From assembly GCF_947498825.1 (NCBI RefSeq), contig NZ_CANMLV010000025.1, forward strand, positions 1 to 64,000: a DNA stretch of 64,000 nucleotides, in the 5' to 3' direction. Made by a program: the position numbers and the translations under genes. Position 1 is the stretch's first letter; every line of letters begins with the position of its first letter. Shown one piece after another: positions 26,743 to 35,329 of this stretch. The notes under the pieces were generated by a model. The model was not told the origin of the DNA. It did no database searches and saw only the letters and a list, made by a program, of their open reading frames with translations. This DNA comes from an uncultured Cedecea sp. (GTDB lineage: Bacteria > Pseudomonadota > Gammaproteobacteria > Enterobacterales > Enterobacteriaceae).

Positions 26743-27909
26743 TTAAAATGCTTCCCGGTACAAGGCCTGGGCATCTGCCTCGGTGACATCAACGGGATTA
26801 TTCATTAATAAACGGGTCTGCTTCATGGCATCACTGGCAAGCAGGGCCAGAGACTCCTCTGTCACGCCAACATCACGCAGGCGTCGTGGGGCGCCGCTGT
26901 CATCCATTATGCGCGTGAGTTCAGCAATAAAAGCATCCGCCCGCTGTTGAACACTGCCCTCTCCCGCCACCTTAAGAACGTCGGCCAGTTCGGCATATAA
27001 CGGCGCCGCGGCCTGGCTGTTATAACGCAAAACCGCACCCAGCATCAGGGCGTTAGAAAGACCGTGGGGAATGTGATAGTGCCCACCCAGCGGATAAGCC
27101 AGGGCATGTACTGCAGCTACCGGTGAGTTAGAAAATGCCTGACCCGCAAGGGTTGCTCCAAGCAAAATCGCTTCACGGGCCGCACGATTGCTGCCATCAC
27201 GACACGCCGTCACCAGATGCTGGCTTATCAGGCGCAGCGCTTCACGGCTGAGGTTATCCGACAACAGATTCTTTTTATGTTTACCGGTGTAGGCCTCGAT
27301 CGCATGCACCATCGCATCAATGCCCGTTGCTGCTGTATGTATTGCCGGTAAGCCTACGGTCAATTTAGCATCCAGTAACACAAAATCGGCATACAGCTGA
27401 CGTGAAACCACTCCCATCTTTGTGGTTTCACCGGTCGTGAGAATTGAGATATTCGTGACTTCTGAACCGGTACCTGCTGTGGTTGGAATTTGGACTAACG
27501 ACAGGCGATCTCCCTGTACATTACCAATCCCGTACAGCTCAGACAGGGGCTGGCTTGACTTTGCCAGCACCGCCGCCAGTTTTGCCACATCCAGCGATGA
27601 CCCACCACCAAGACCAATAACCAGTTCAATCTGCTGTGCTCGTGCTAGTGCTGTCGCTTTCAGGGCAATCGCTTCAGGCGGATCGGCAATTACCTCATCA
27701 AAAACCGTCACACTGAAGCCGTGCTGGCGCAGAGAAGCTTCTACAGGTTGCAGTAGTCCGGCCTTAACCAACCCCGCATCTGTCACCACCAGCACCTGGC
27801 GCTCACTGAATCGGGAAGCAAGAATTTCGCCTAATCGTTGCGCACCGGACCACTCCACCAGCATGGAGGGCACAGTGTTAAATTCAAAAGGTTGCATAAC
27901 CGTCGTCAT
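26743..27909 (-). CDS. blcB: 4-hydroxybutyrate dehydrogenase, BlcB-like (iron-containing alcohol dehydrogenase)
   Basis: 388 residues, group III iron-type alcohol dehydrogenase. NAD-binding GGGSSLDVAK lies near residue 100, followed by TTAGTGSEVTN, and metal-binding histidines lie in HALAYPLGGHYHIPHG. GAGGAA is 6 bases before ATG 27909. Between a lactonase and a succinate-semialdehyde dehydrogenase it should oxidise 4-hydroxybutyrate to succinate semialdehyde. The enzyme family is certain; the substrate is inferred from the operon. Confidence 0.88.
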   Translation of the reverse strand: MTTVMQPFEFNTVPSMLVEWSGAQRLGEILASRFSERQVLVVTDAGLVKAGLLQPVEASLRQHGFSVTVFDEVIADPPEAIALKATALARAQQIELVIGLGGGSSLDVAKLAAVLAKSSQPLSELYGIGNVQGDRLSLVQIPTTAGTGSEVTNISILTTGETTKMGVVSRQLYADFVLLDAKLTVGLPAIHTAATGIDAMVHAIEAYTGKHKKNLLSDNLSREALRLISQHLVTACRDGSNRAAREAILLGATLAGQAFSNSPVAAVHALAYPLGGHYHIPHGLSNALMLGAVLRYNSQAAAPLYAELADVLKVAGEGSVQQRADAFIAELTRIMDDSGAPRRLRDVGVTEESLALLASDAMKQTRLLMNNPVDVTEADAQALYREAF

Positions 27910-27965
27910 GTTAAATTCCTCTGCTACAGACGTATATTTCGGTGAATAAAGAGAGCGCTGTTGGC

Positions 27966-29420
27966 TCAGCCCACAGCGGTGCAGATATACTTACTTTCCA
28001 GATATTCTTCGATGCCAGAACGGGAACCTTCGCGACCGATTCCTGACTGTTTGATTCCGCCAAATGGGGCGACCTCGTTGGAAATCAGACCGGTATTGTG
28101 GCCCACCATGCCGTATTCCAGTGCCTCTGCAACCCGCCACATACGCTGATTACTGTCCGTGTAGAAATAGGCAGCCAGGCCGAATTCTGTATCATTCGCC
28201 ATGGCTATCGCTTGCTCTTCAGTGTCAAAAACAAACAACGGCGCTACCGGGCCAAAAGTCTCTTCCCGGGCAATTTTCATGTCCGGAGTGACATTCGCCA
28301 GTACCGTAGGCTCAAAGAAATAGCCCCCTAGTGCATGGCGCTGTCCGCCGGTCAAAACCTGCGCGCCCAGCGCCCTGGCATTCTCAATATGGTCAATCAC
28401 TTTGTTCACGGCGTCATCATCAATCAACGGGCCAATGACCACCCCTTCGTCGCGGCCGTTCCCCACCTTCAGGGCCTTAACTCGTTCCGCCAGACGTCTG
28501 GCAAACTGCGGATAAATCCCTGACTGCACCAGAAAACGGTTGGTACAAACACAGGTTTGTCCGGCATTGCGGTATTTTGACTGCACCGCTCCTTCAACGG
28601 CGGCATCCAGGTCTGCGTCATCAAAAACAATAAAAGGTGCATTGCCCCCCAATTCCAGCGAGACACGTTTAACCGTATCAGCACACTGGGCCATCAGCAG
28701 GCGACCAATTCCGGTCGATCCGGTAAAGGAAAGTTTCCTCACCACATCACTCTTCGTCAGTACGCCACCAATCATTTTTGCATCACCGGTGACTATCTGG
28801 AGTACGCCGGCAGGGATCCCCGCACGTTGCGCCAGTTCACCGAGAGCCAGCGCGGTGAGTGGCGTTTGCTCAGCAGGTTTGACAATCATTACACAGCCTG
28901 CGGCAAGCGCCGGGGCCGCTTTACGGGTGATCATTGCTGCCGGAAAATTCCACGGTGTAATCGCGGCGCAAACCCCCACCGGTTGCTTAATCACCAGCAG
29001 CCGTTTGTCAGCCTGAGGGGAAGGAATAATCTCTCCGTAGGTACGTTTCGCTTCTTCAGCGAACCAGTCAATAAAGGAAGCGGCATAGCTGATTTCACCC
29101 CGTGCTTCCGCAAGAGGTTTTCCTTGTTCAACCGTCATTAATGTCGCAAGGTCTTCGGTGTTTTCAACAATCAAATCAAACCAGCGCCGTAACAATACAC
29201 TGCGTTCTTTCGCTGTTTTTTTCCGCCAGCTAAGGAGTGCCTGCTCTGCAGCGCTGATAGCCAGTTCGATATCAGCTTTCTCAAGGCGCGTCACCTCAGC
29301 CACAACGTCATGGGTAGCAGGATCCTGTACGCTGAAGGTGCTGTTATTAGTGGACGTACGCCATTCCCCGTTAATCAGACTCGCCTGTTTGAATAAAGCG
29401 GGATCTCGTAGGTCTGTCAT
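27966..29420 (-). CDS. blcA: Succinate-semialdehyde dehydrogenase, BlcA-like
   Basis: 484 residues, aldehyde dehydrogenase family. Catalytic Glu is in LELGGNAP and catalytic Cys in AGQTCVCTNRF. NAD-site elements PWNFPAAMITRKAAPALAAG and FTGSTGIGR are intact, and the C-terminus has GGIKQSGIGREGSRSGIEEY, typical of GabD-type enzymes. GAGGAG precedes ATG 29420. It converts succinate semialdehyde to succinate, so the operon ends in the TCA cycle. It is the first gene of blcABC and is divergent from blcR. Confidence 0.9.
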   Translation of the reverse strand: MTDLRDPALFKQASLINGEWRTSTNNSTFSVQDPATHDVVAEVTRLEKADIELAISAAEQALLSWRKKTAKERSVLLRRWFDLIVENTEDLATLMTVEQGKPLAEARGEISYAASFIDWFAEEAKRTYGEIIPSPQADKRLLVIKQPVGVCAAITPWNFPAAMITRKAAPALAAGCVMIVKPAEQTPLTALALGELAQRAGIPAGVLQIVTGDAKMIGGVLTKSDVVRKLSFTGSTGIGRLLMAQCADTVKRVSLELGGNAPFIVFDDADLDAAVEGAVQSKYRNAGQTCVCTNRFLVQSGIYPQFARRLAERVKALKVGNGRDEGVVIGPLIDDDAVNKVIDHIENARALGAQVLTGGQRHALGGYFFEPTVLANVTPDMKIAREETFGPVAPLFVFDTEEQAIAMANDTEFGLAAYFYTDSNQRMWRVAEALEYGMVGHNTGLISNEVAPFGGIKQSGIGREGSRSGIEEYLESKYICTAVG

Positions 29421-29441
29421 AAGTTCTCCTCAGTAACTTAG

Positions 29442-29484
29442 TTGACAAGTTCAGTATATTGAACTATATTCCATACATTGAACT
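29442..29484. promoter_or_regulatory. Overlapping blcR promoter and BlcR-type operator
   Basis: A near-consensus sigma-70 promoter for blcR is TTGACA (29442-29447), 17-base spacer, TATATT (29465-29470). The spacer contains the perfect inverted repeat GTTCA-GTATAT-TGAAC (29449-29464). ATTGAACT recurs at 29458-29465 and 29477-29484, 19 bases apart. On the other strand TATACT within the palindrome could be the blcA -10. Binding here would block both directions. Confidence 0.6.
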
Positions 29485-29536
29485 CTAGCACTTATTTTAA
29501 CTTTTCGTCAATTTTCTGTTAGCAAAGTGAGATCAA

Positions 29537-30322
29537 ATGCCAAAAATTTCTGCTGGTGAGAATTCCGTGGGGAGTGCGCCTGCCCTCAGGCGTGCAGTAC
29601 AAATACTTGATCTGGTTAGTGAATTAAAAAATCCACCCACGTTTACAGATATTGTCACCTCTCTGGGGCTGCCAAAGAGTTCGGTGCATGGTCTATGTGC
29701 CACGCTCGTGGAGTTAGGTCTGTTGCATCGCTCTGATGCTGGTACCTATCTTTTAGGCTCTCATACCATGTCCTGGGCGAATGGTTTTTTACGTCAGACC
29801 GATTTGATCGCGGAGTTTCAGCAGTTACTCAATGAACGGCAGGAGTTAAATCAATTCACCGTCACGTTAACAGTACTGGAAGGAACCCAGGTTATCTACC
29901 TGGCCTGCGCCAATAGCAATACCGCTCTGGGATTTACTTTCCGCATTGGTATGCGTTTACCTGCCCCCTTTACCGCAACCGGAAAAGCGATGCTCAGTAC
30001 CCTCAGCGACGAGGAAGTGAGTCAGCGTTTTACTGACCGCTGGCCTGAGTCGCTCACGCCGCACAGTGTGACAACCCGAAGTGCACTGCTGGCTGAACTG
30101 GCAACAACCCGCCAGCGAGGATTTTCAATTGATAACGGGCAAATACGTGATGGCATGTTATGTATCGGTGCGCCGGTCTATGATTTTTCAGGCAAAGCGA
30201 TTGCCGGACTGGCGGTTAGTATGCTGGAAATAGAGGCAACAACAGAGGCTATCGATCTTACTGGTAGTGCTTTGATGGATATTTCCCAGTCTTTGTCAGC
30301 GCGGATGGGAAACCAGGACTAA
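29537..30322 (+). CDS. blcR: IclR-family regulator, BlcR (AttJ)-like
   Basis: 261 residues. N-terminal winged helix (about 15-75: ALRRAVQILDLVSEL, LGLPKSSVHGLCATLVELGLL) and C-terminal IclR effector domain (about 85-255: FRIGMRLPAPFTATGKAML, GFSIDNGQIRDGMLCIGAPV). It is divergent from blcA with a 116-base control region. In Agrobacterium the equivalent represses blcABC and is released by succinate semialdehyde. The same arrangement here supports that role. Confidence 0.87.
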   Translation: MPKISAGENSVGSAPALRRAVQILDLVSELKNPPTFTDIVTSLGLPKSSVHGLCATLVELGLLHRSDAGTYLLGSHTMSWANGFLRQTDLIAEFQQLLNERQELNQFTVTLTVLEGTQVIYLACANSNTALGFTFRIGMRLPAPFTATGKAMLSTLSDEEVSQRFTDRWPESLTPHSVTTRSALLAELATTRQRGFSIDNGQIRDGMLCIGAPVYDFSGKAIAGLAVSMLEIEATTEAIDLTGSALMDISQSLSARMGNQD

Positions 30323-30350
30323 AAATAATTCTGTTTTGATGAAAAAGAAA

Positions 30351-30384
30351 AACCGGAAAACACATTCATGTTTTCCGGTTTTTT
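30351..30384. terminator. Bidirectional terminator between blcR and mqo
   Basis: AACCGGAAAACA / TGTTTTCCGGTT, a perfect 12-bp stem with a 6-base loop, with TTTT on the plus side and an A-rich tract (U-run on the minus strand) on the other. It serves both convergent genes. Confidence 0.85.
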
Positions 30385-30394
30385 AACATCAGTC

Positions 30395-32050
30395 TTACAG
30401 GGCAATATCTGCCGGCTGTTTTTCTGGTGCCGCCACAGCTTGTGGCTCTGCTTTCTGTTCCATATTACCAGGGATCACGGGTGGCGTTGTCAGTTGCAGC
30501 GTTTCGGCAGTGTCATTCCATACCTTCTGCGTCAAGGCCACATTCCCGTTCAGCGTTTGCCCATAACTTGGCACTATCTGATGGATTTTATCCTGCCAGT
30601 CTGCGGTTTTAAATTGTTCCGGAAACATTTGCTTCAGCACATTCAAGGCAATTGGTGCCGCAGTCGATGCGCCAGGTGAAGCCCCAAGCAGTGCCGCTAC
30701 GGTTTTCTCTTTATCGATAACAATTTCTGTGCCGAGCTTCAGAATACCGCCCTTCTCCTCATCTTTCTTGATGATTTGTACACGTTGTCCTGCCTGAATC
30801 AGTTTCCAGTCTTCTTTACGTGCGCTCGGGTAATACTCTTTCAGCGCAGCAAAGCGGTCATCATCATCCAGCATAACCTGGCTTATCAGATATTTGACGA
30901 GATCAAAGTTATCGATACCTACGTTGCTCATCGGCAACACATTACCGAAGGTCGTGGTGCTGAGTAAGTCAAAAACAGAACCATTTTTCAGGAACTTGGT
31001 AGAGAAAGTCGCAAAGGGCCCGAACAAGACCACTCGCTTACCATCAATCACGCGTGCATCAAGGTGTGGCACAGACATCGGAGGAGCCCCCACGGAAGCC
31101 TGACCATAGACTTTTTCCAAGTGACGTTTAGCAATATCCGGATTTTCGGTCATCAGGAAAGAGCCACCTACCGGGAATCCGGCGTAGTTCTTCCCTTCTT
31201 CGATTCCGGTCTCTTGTAGCAGTTTTAGCGCACCACCACCGGCACCAATAAAGACATATTTCGCATCAATCGCATGCTCATCCCCGCTGACAACATCTTT
31301 GATGGTCACATGCCATGAGTTATCTTTATTGCGCTCAAATTCAGTGACTTCCGAAGATGTCTGGAGTGAGAAGTTAGGATTTTTTTTCAGGCTGCCAATT
31401 AACTGACGGGTAATTTCACCGTAGTTAACATCTGTGCCAACGGGTGTCCAGGTGGCCGCCACTTTCTGCTCAGGAGAACGCCCTTCCATCACCAGCGGCG
31501 CCCACTGTTTAATTTGTTCGTGATCGGTTGAGAATTTCATTCCCTGGAATAGCGTCGTATTCTGCAAGGCAGCATAGCGTTTTCCCAGGTAATCCACATT
31601 TTTATCTCCCCAGACAAAACTCATATGGGGTGTCGAGTTAATAAATGAATGTGGGGAGTTAAGCACACCACGCTTCACCTGTGCCGTCCAGAACTGGCGA
31701 GAAATCATAAACTGTTCATTGATTTCCAGCGCTTTACTGACATCAATAGAACCATCCGCACGTTCCGGCGTGTAGTTCAACTCCATATTAGCAGAGTGCC
31801 CGGTTCCGGCATTATTCCAGCCGTTAGATGATTCCAGAGCAACACCATCAAGTTTCTCAACCATCACCTGGGTCCAGTCAGGCTCAAGCGCATGAAGCCA
31901 GGTTCCCAGTGAAGCGCTCATAATTCCACCGCCAATTAACAGGAAATCCGTTTTCTGTGTGGTTTGCGTTTCGGCATAACTGGCTGAGCTTACTAATAAC
32001 GCACATGAAGTCAGCGAAATAAGGACTTTTTTCATAACAGGCATAGTCAT
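30395..32050 (-). CDS. mqo: Malate:quinone oxidoreductase
   Basis: 551 residues. FAD-binding motif [11 protein letters not shown] near residue 37, with [27 protein letters not shown] and [14 protein letters not shown] typical of Mqo. An N-terminal hydrophobic stretch ([18 protein letters not shown]) looks like a signal or anchor and is also found in enteric Mqo proteins. It oxidises malate to oxaloacetate and passes electrons to quinone at the inner membrane. A proline/alanine-rich tail ends the protein. Start choice among three close ATGs is uncertain because no clear ribosome site is seen. Confidence 0.95.
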   Translation of the reverse strand: MTMPVMKKVLISLTSCALLVSSASYAETQTTQKTDFLLIGGGIMSASLGTWLHALEPDWTQVMVEKLDGVALESSNGWNNAGTGHSANMELNYTPERADGSIDVSKALEINEQFMISRQFWTAQVKRGVLNSPHSFINSTPHMSFVWGDKNVDYLGKRYAALQNTTLFQGMKFSTDHEQIKQWAPLVMEGRSPEQKVAATWTPVGTDVNYGEITRQLIGSLKKNPNFSLQTSSEVTEFERNKDNSWHVTIKDVVSGDEHAIDAKYVFIGAGGGALKLLQETGIEEGKNYAGFPVGGSFLMTENPDIAKRHLEKVYGQASVGAPPMSVPHLDARVIDGKRVVLFGPFATFSTKFLKNGSVFDLLSTTTFGNVLPMSNVGIDNFDLVKYLISQVMLDDDDRFAALKEYYPSARKEDWKLIQAGQRVQIIKKDEEKGGILKLGTEIVIDKEKTVAALLGASPGASTAAPIALNVLKQMFPEQFKTADWQDKIHQIVPSYGQTLNGNVALTQKVWNDTAETLQLTTPPVIPGNMEQKAEPQAVAAPEKQPADIAL

Positions 32051-32355
32051 TTAATTGCATCGTGAGTGAATATTTTCACGTTATTTTAACCATGCTTTAC
32101 TTTATTTTAAAATATCGACTACATTTTCAAGCGTTATTTCATGCGCTTTTTTTAATTAAAAAAAGAAAATTCACTTTTAGTGTGGAATTAATCTCAGCAA
32201 TAAAAAAATATTATATATAGCAACCAATAAGATAATAATTTCGCCCACTTCACGACTGTTAATATTTAGTTACAATGTAGCGATCGAATAGCTTTTATAA
32301 GGCTGTTTTACAGGTTCCCTTTCACGAGACTCACATTAAAAACGGAGTTTACATC

Positions 32356-32469
32356 TTGATGTATCAGGGATTATCGGAAGGCGAAGACCGGTTGTATTAT
32401 GGTTCCCGTTATAATGCATATAAATCACTGCAGATACATCAACAGAAGGCAAACGCAGGACCGGATTAG
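32356..32469 (+). CDS. Possible small protein, about 37 residues
   Basis: TTG 32356 with GGAG 8 bases upstream, or ATG 32359, opens a frame ending at TAG 32469. The peptide starts MYQGLSEGEDRLYYGSR, is hydrophilic and matches no family known to me. Codon content looks protein-like but the length is too short to be sure. Confidence 0.3.
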   Translation: MMYQGLSEGEDRLYYGSRYNAYKSLQIHQQKANAGPD

Positions 32470-32726
32470 CTTAATTTTTCTCCCAGGCTTACTTATCCCC
32501 CCAAAAAACCTCTAAAAATAATCATGCGTGAGCTTAGTATCATAATATCGTGTTATTCCTCAGGGAGGTCATTTCATGAAGACGAATGTTTAATTGAAAG
32601 AAATATATATTTTAAAATTAAAAACGTTTAGTCAGCGTTTCACTGGCTGAATAGTTATCTGCTGGCTTCTGGCTGTTTCAGAAGCAGTACTGTGTGAAAT
32701 ATTTTCTGTTTAACAAGAAAATCCTA

Positions 32727-32753
32727 TAAAGATCCGCAAGATTTTACCGATAT
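32727..32753 (+). promoter_or_regulatory. Sigma-28 (FliA) promoter of ycgR
   Basis: TAAAGATC - 11 bases - ACCGATAT fits the FliA consensus TAAAGTTT-N11-GCCGATAA with the correct spacing. It lies 45 bases before ycgR, which is a flagellar class III gene in E. coli. Confidence 0.7.
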
Positions 32754-32797
32754 CTCTTCCTACCCATCCCATTTGCAGCAATTTAAGGGCGTTAGTC

Positions 32798-33529
32798 TTG
32801 AGTCACTATCACGAGCAGTTTCTGAAACAATCTCCGCTTGCCGTTATGGGCGTACTTCGTGACCTGCAGCGGGGTCAGGTTGCCATCAGGCTGACATGGC
32901 CACTTGGTCAGTTTATCAGTAAAATTCTGGATGTGACTCCCGAGCGCTTTATCCTCGATTTTGGTAGCCAGCAAAGCGAAAATCAAAAAGTACAACAAGC
33001 GATGCATATTGCGTTTTCTGCTGAGACCGCAGGGGCTAAAGTGGAGTTTTCGCTACCGGGTTTAACCATCGAAACCTGGCAGAATCTGCCGGCATTCAGC
33101 GCCCCGCTGCCCTCTTCACTGTGGTTTGTTCAGCGCCGGGAATATTTTCGTATTACCGCACCAATGCAACCTCGGTATTACTGCCGGACTCTGCTACCTG
33201 ACAACGAGCCCTTTACTTTTCGCCTGTGCGATCTGTCGCTTGGCGGTCTGGGTGCATTGGTTGAAGGACCTGTACCTGAAAGTCTGACCGAAGGCAGCCG
33301 TTTTACTCAAGTGGAAATGGACCTCGCACAGTGGGGCAAGTTCTATTTTGATATGAAGCTGGTGACGATTTCAGAGCGCAAAGTGGTAGACAGTAAAAAT
33401 GAAACTATCACCACTCCACGTCTGAGTTTTCGCTTCTTAAATGTTAACTCGTCGCTCGAACGCGAATTGCAGAAAATTATTTTTTCCCTTGAGCATATTG
33501 CCCGAGAAAAAGCGAATCGGGTTAAATAA
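32798..33529 (+). CDS. ycgR: Flagellar brake protein YcgR (c-di-GMP receptor)
   Basis: 243 residues. N-terminal YcgR domain (about 1-108) and C-terminal PilZ domain. The c-di-GMP motif RxxxR is RREYFR (Arg114-Arg118) and DxSxxG is DLSLGG (Asp145-Gly150). TTG at 32798 is the start, giving MSHYHEQFLK as in E. coli. When c-di-GMP binds, YcgR contacts the flagellar motor and slows swimming. It has its own FliA promoter and abuts the convergent emtA with no gap. Confidence 0.95.
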   Translation: MSHYHEQFLKQSPLAVMGVLRDLQRGQVAIRLTWPLGQFISKILDVTPERFILDFGSQQSENQKVQQAMHIAFSAETAGAKVEFSLPGLTIETWQNLPAFSAPLPSSLWFVQRREYFRITAPMQPRYYCRTLLPDNEPFTFRLCDLSLGGLGALVEGPVPESLTEGSRFTQVEMDLAQWGKFYFDMKLVTISERKVVDSKNETITTPRLSFRFLNVNSSLERELQKIIFSLEHIAREKANRVK

Positions 33530-34141
33530 TCACAGAACTTCCATCGCGCGCGTTATCTTATAAAGGTAACGCGGAGCCTGAGGTGCAGGATGATTCTTTT
33601 CAATATGCCGCATAAACTCATTAACATTCAGTCGGTTAATTTTTGCAATCGCAGTTGGACGATCGTTATCAAACGTGCGTAACATTGCCCCGGCCCCGTT
33701 AACATAAGAGACCACCAGCGCATATTGCATGACTTCCGGGTCGTTAATGCCTTTCAGAATTCCGTTCTCCAGTACACTCAGATAGGCAGTTCCAATGGTA
33801 ATATTACGTACGGGATCTTTTAACTCAGCATCAGAAGGTTGCCCCGGTAACCCCATATGGCGATAGACATCTTTGCCCGCCGTCGAGGCCTTAATCTGCA
33901 TCAACCCGATAGCGTTTGAGGCACTGACCAGACGCGGGTTACCGCCAGTTTCAACAGCAATAATGGCCGTTATTACTCGAGGATTCACCCCCCATTCCTG
34001 ACCTGTTTGCTCTGAGATAGGCATCCAGGTCAATGCTCCACGAACAGGCACTGTTGGATCCCATTCGGCTTGCTTTGGGGGGGGAGTGCTGGAACAGCCG
34101 GCCAGAATAAGAATCAGAGCAAGTAATCCCGTTAGTTTCAC
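33530..34141 (-). CDS. emtA: Endo-type lytic transglycosylase EmtA (MltE)
   Basis: 203 residues from GTG 34141, the same length as in E. coli; AAGGA lies 9 bases upstream. A longer frame exists but would put the signal peptide inside the protein. The lipobox is LAGC (Cys15). The catalytic Glu64 is in IIAVETGGN, followed by NAIGLMQIKAST and YALVVSYVNGAGAML. This outer-membrane lipoprotein cuts peptidoglycan glycan strands to anhydro-muropeptides. Confidence 0.93.
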   Translation of the reverse strand: MKLTGLLALILILAGCSSTPPPKQAEWDPTVPVRGALTWMPISEQTGQEWGVNPRVITAIIAVETGGNPRLVSASNAIGLMQIKASTAGKDVYRHMGLPGQPSDAELKDPVRNITIGTAYLSVLENGILKGINDPEVMQYALVVSYVNGAGAMLRTFDNDRPTAIAKINRLNVNEFMRHIEKNHPAPQAPRYLYKITRAMEVL

Positions 34142-34320
34142 GTCATGTATCCTTAATTGCGGGTCAATGCCCTGAATCATCGTATATGCTTATCGGTAGT
34201 GTCAGAGAACGCGCCGAATGGCTTAATGTCTGATGACCGGATGAAACAGCCGCATAGCGGCCATGACAATCGCCTCTGTTCACGGCATGATAACGAATTC
34301 ATTTTCAGGAAGGAATGTTA

Positions 34321-35259
34321 ATGTCTCTGATTCAGCTTATTGCCCCTTCTGGTTACTGTGTCAATCAAACTGCTGCTGCGCAGGGGATACAGCGTTTGCA
34401 AAAAGCGGGGCATCAAATCAGTAATCCGCAGATAATTACCCGTCGTTTCCAACGCTTCGCCGGAAGCGATGAGCAACGCCTGGCGGAAATTAACGCTCTT
34501 GCCCAACTTTCTGACGAAACAGATATCGTGCTGGCGGTACGCGGTGGGTATGGTGCCAGCCGCTTACTGGCAGGGATTGATTTTGGGCTGCTTGGTGCGG
34601 CATTACGCGCCAGGACGCCAGTTATCTGCGGACACAGTGATTTCACCGCCATTCAAGCGGCATTGCTGGCACAGTGCGGTACTATTACGTTCAGTGGTCC
34701 AATGCTGGCAGGAAATTTTGGCGCTGAAACGCTGGATGAGTTTACCTGGTATAATTTCTGGCACGCAGTCAGTACCCCTCGTTTTACTCTCCGTTGGGAG
34801 TGTGATGCCTCGCCGTTACAAACAAGCGGTACGGTATGGGGTGGTAATTTAGCGATGATTTGCTCGCTGACAGGTACGCCGTGGTTACCGGCTATCGAAG
34901 GGGGTATCCTGGTTCTGGAAGATATTAATGAGCATCCGTTCCGTGTCGAACGCATGCTACTTCAGCTTCATCATGCCGGTATTCTGGCTCGTCAAAAAGC
35001 CCTTATTCTCGGTAGTTTTAACGGAGCAACACTTTCTGATTACGATGACGGATATGATTTTGCCGCCATGTGTCAGTTATTACAGCAACGTCTGACTATT
35101 CCTGTTTTATCGGGTTTACCTTTTGGTCATGAACTCAAAACCGTCACGCTGCCACTGGGGGCGCTGGGAGAATTAGTTCATGACGGGAAGCAGGCATCAC
35201 TGACGCTCAGTGGTCATCCCGTTTTATCTGACGTGAGCCGTATTGAAAGCCATTTTTGA
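34321..35259 (+). CDS. ldcA: Murein tetrapeptide LD-carboxypeptidase LdcA
   Basis: About 312 residues of the S66 family. Start ATG 34321 gives MSLIQLIAPSGYC and has AAGGA about 6 bases before it; ATG 34315 is possible. Nucleophile Ser106 is in CGHSDFTA; ILVLEDINEHPFRVERML carries the conserved acidic part. It removes the terminal D-Ala from recycled murein tetrapeptides in the cytoplasm. It is divergent from emtA, pairing murein release with recycling. Confidence 0.95.
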   Translation: MSLIQLIAPSGYCVNQTAAAQGIQRLQKAGHQISNPQIITRRFQRFAGSDEQRLAEINALAQLSDETDIVLAVRGGYGASRLLAGIDFGLLGAALRARTPVICGHSDFTAIQAALLAQCGTITFSGPMLAGNFGAETLDEFTWYNFWHAVSTPRFTLRWECDASPLQTSGTVWGGNLAMICSLTGTPWLPAIEGGILVLEDINEHPFRVERMLLQLHHAGILARQKALILGSFNGATLSDYDDGYDFAAMCQLLQQRLTIPVLSGLPFGHELKTVTLPLGALGELVHDGKQASLTLSGHPVLSDVSRIESHF

Positions 35260-35329
35260 TATGCCTCATTATTGTTTTTAGTGTTATTATTCCAATCAAA
35301 ATAAAATATGTTGTAGGGGATTCAATATC

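Larger units (their letters stand above)
32051..32797. other. Long intergenic region between mqo and ycgR
   Basis: 747 bases, AT-rich. It contains the mqo promoter region, a possible 37-codon ORF (32356-32469), a strong ribosome site followed by a five-codon frame (GGAGG at about 32563, ATG 32577), a hairpin GCTTCTG/CAGAAGC (32665-32685) and the FliA promoter of ycgR. No large gene is present. Confidence 0.5.
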
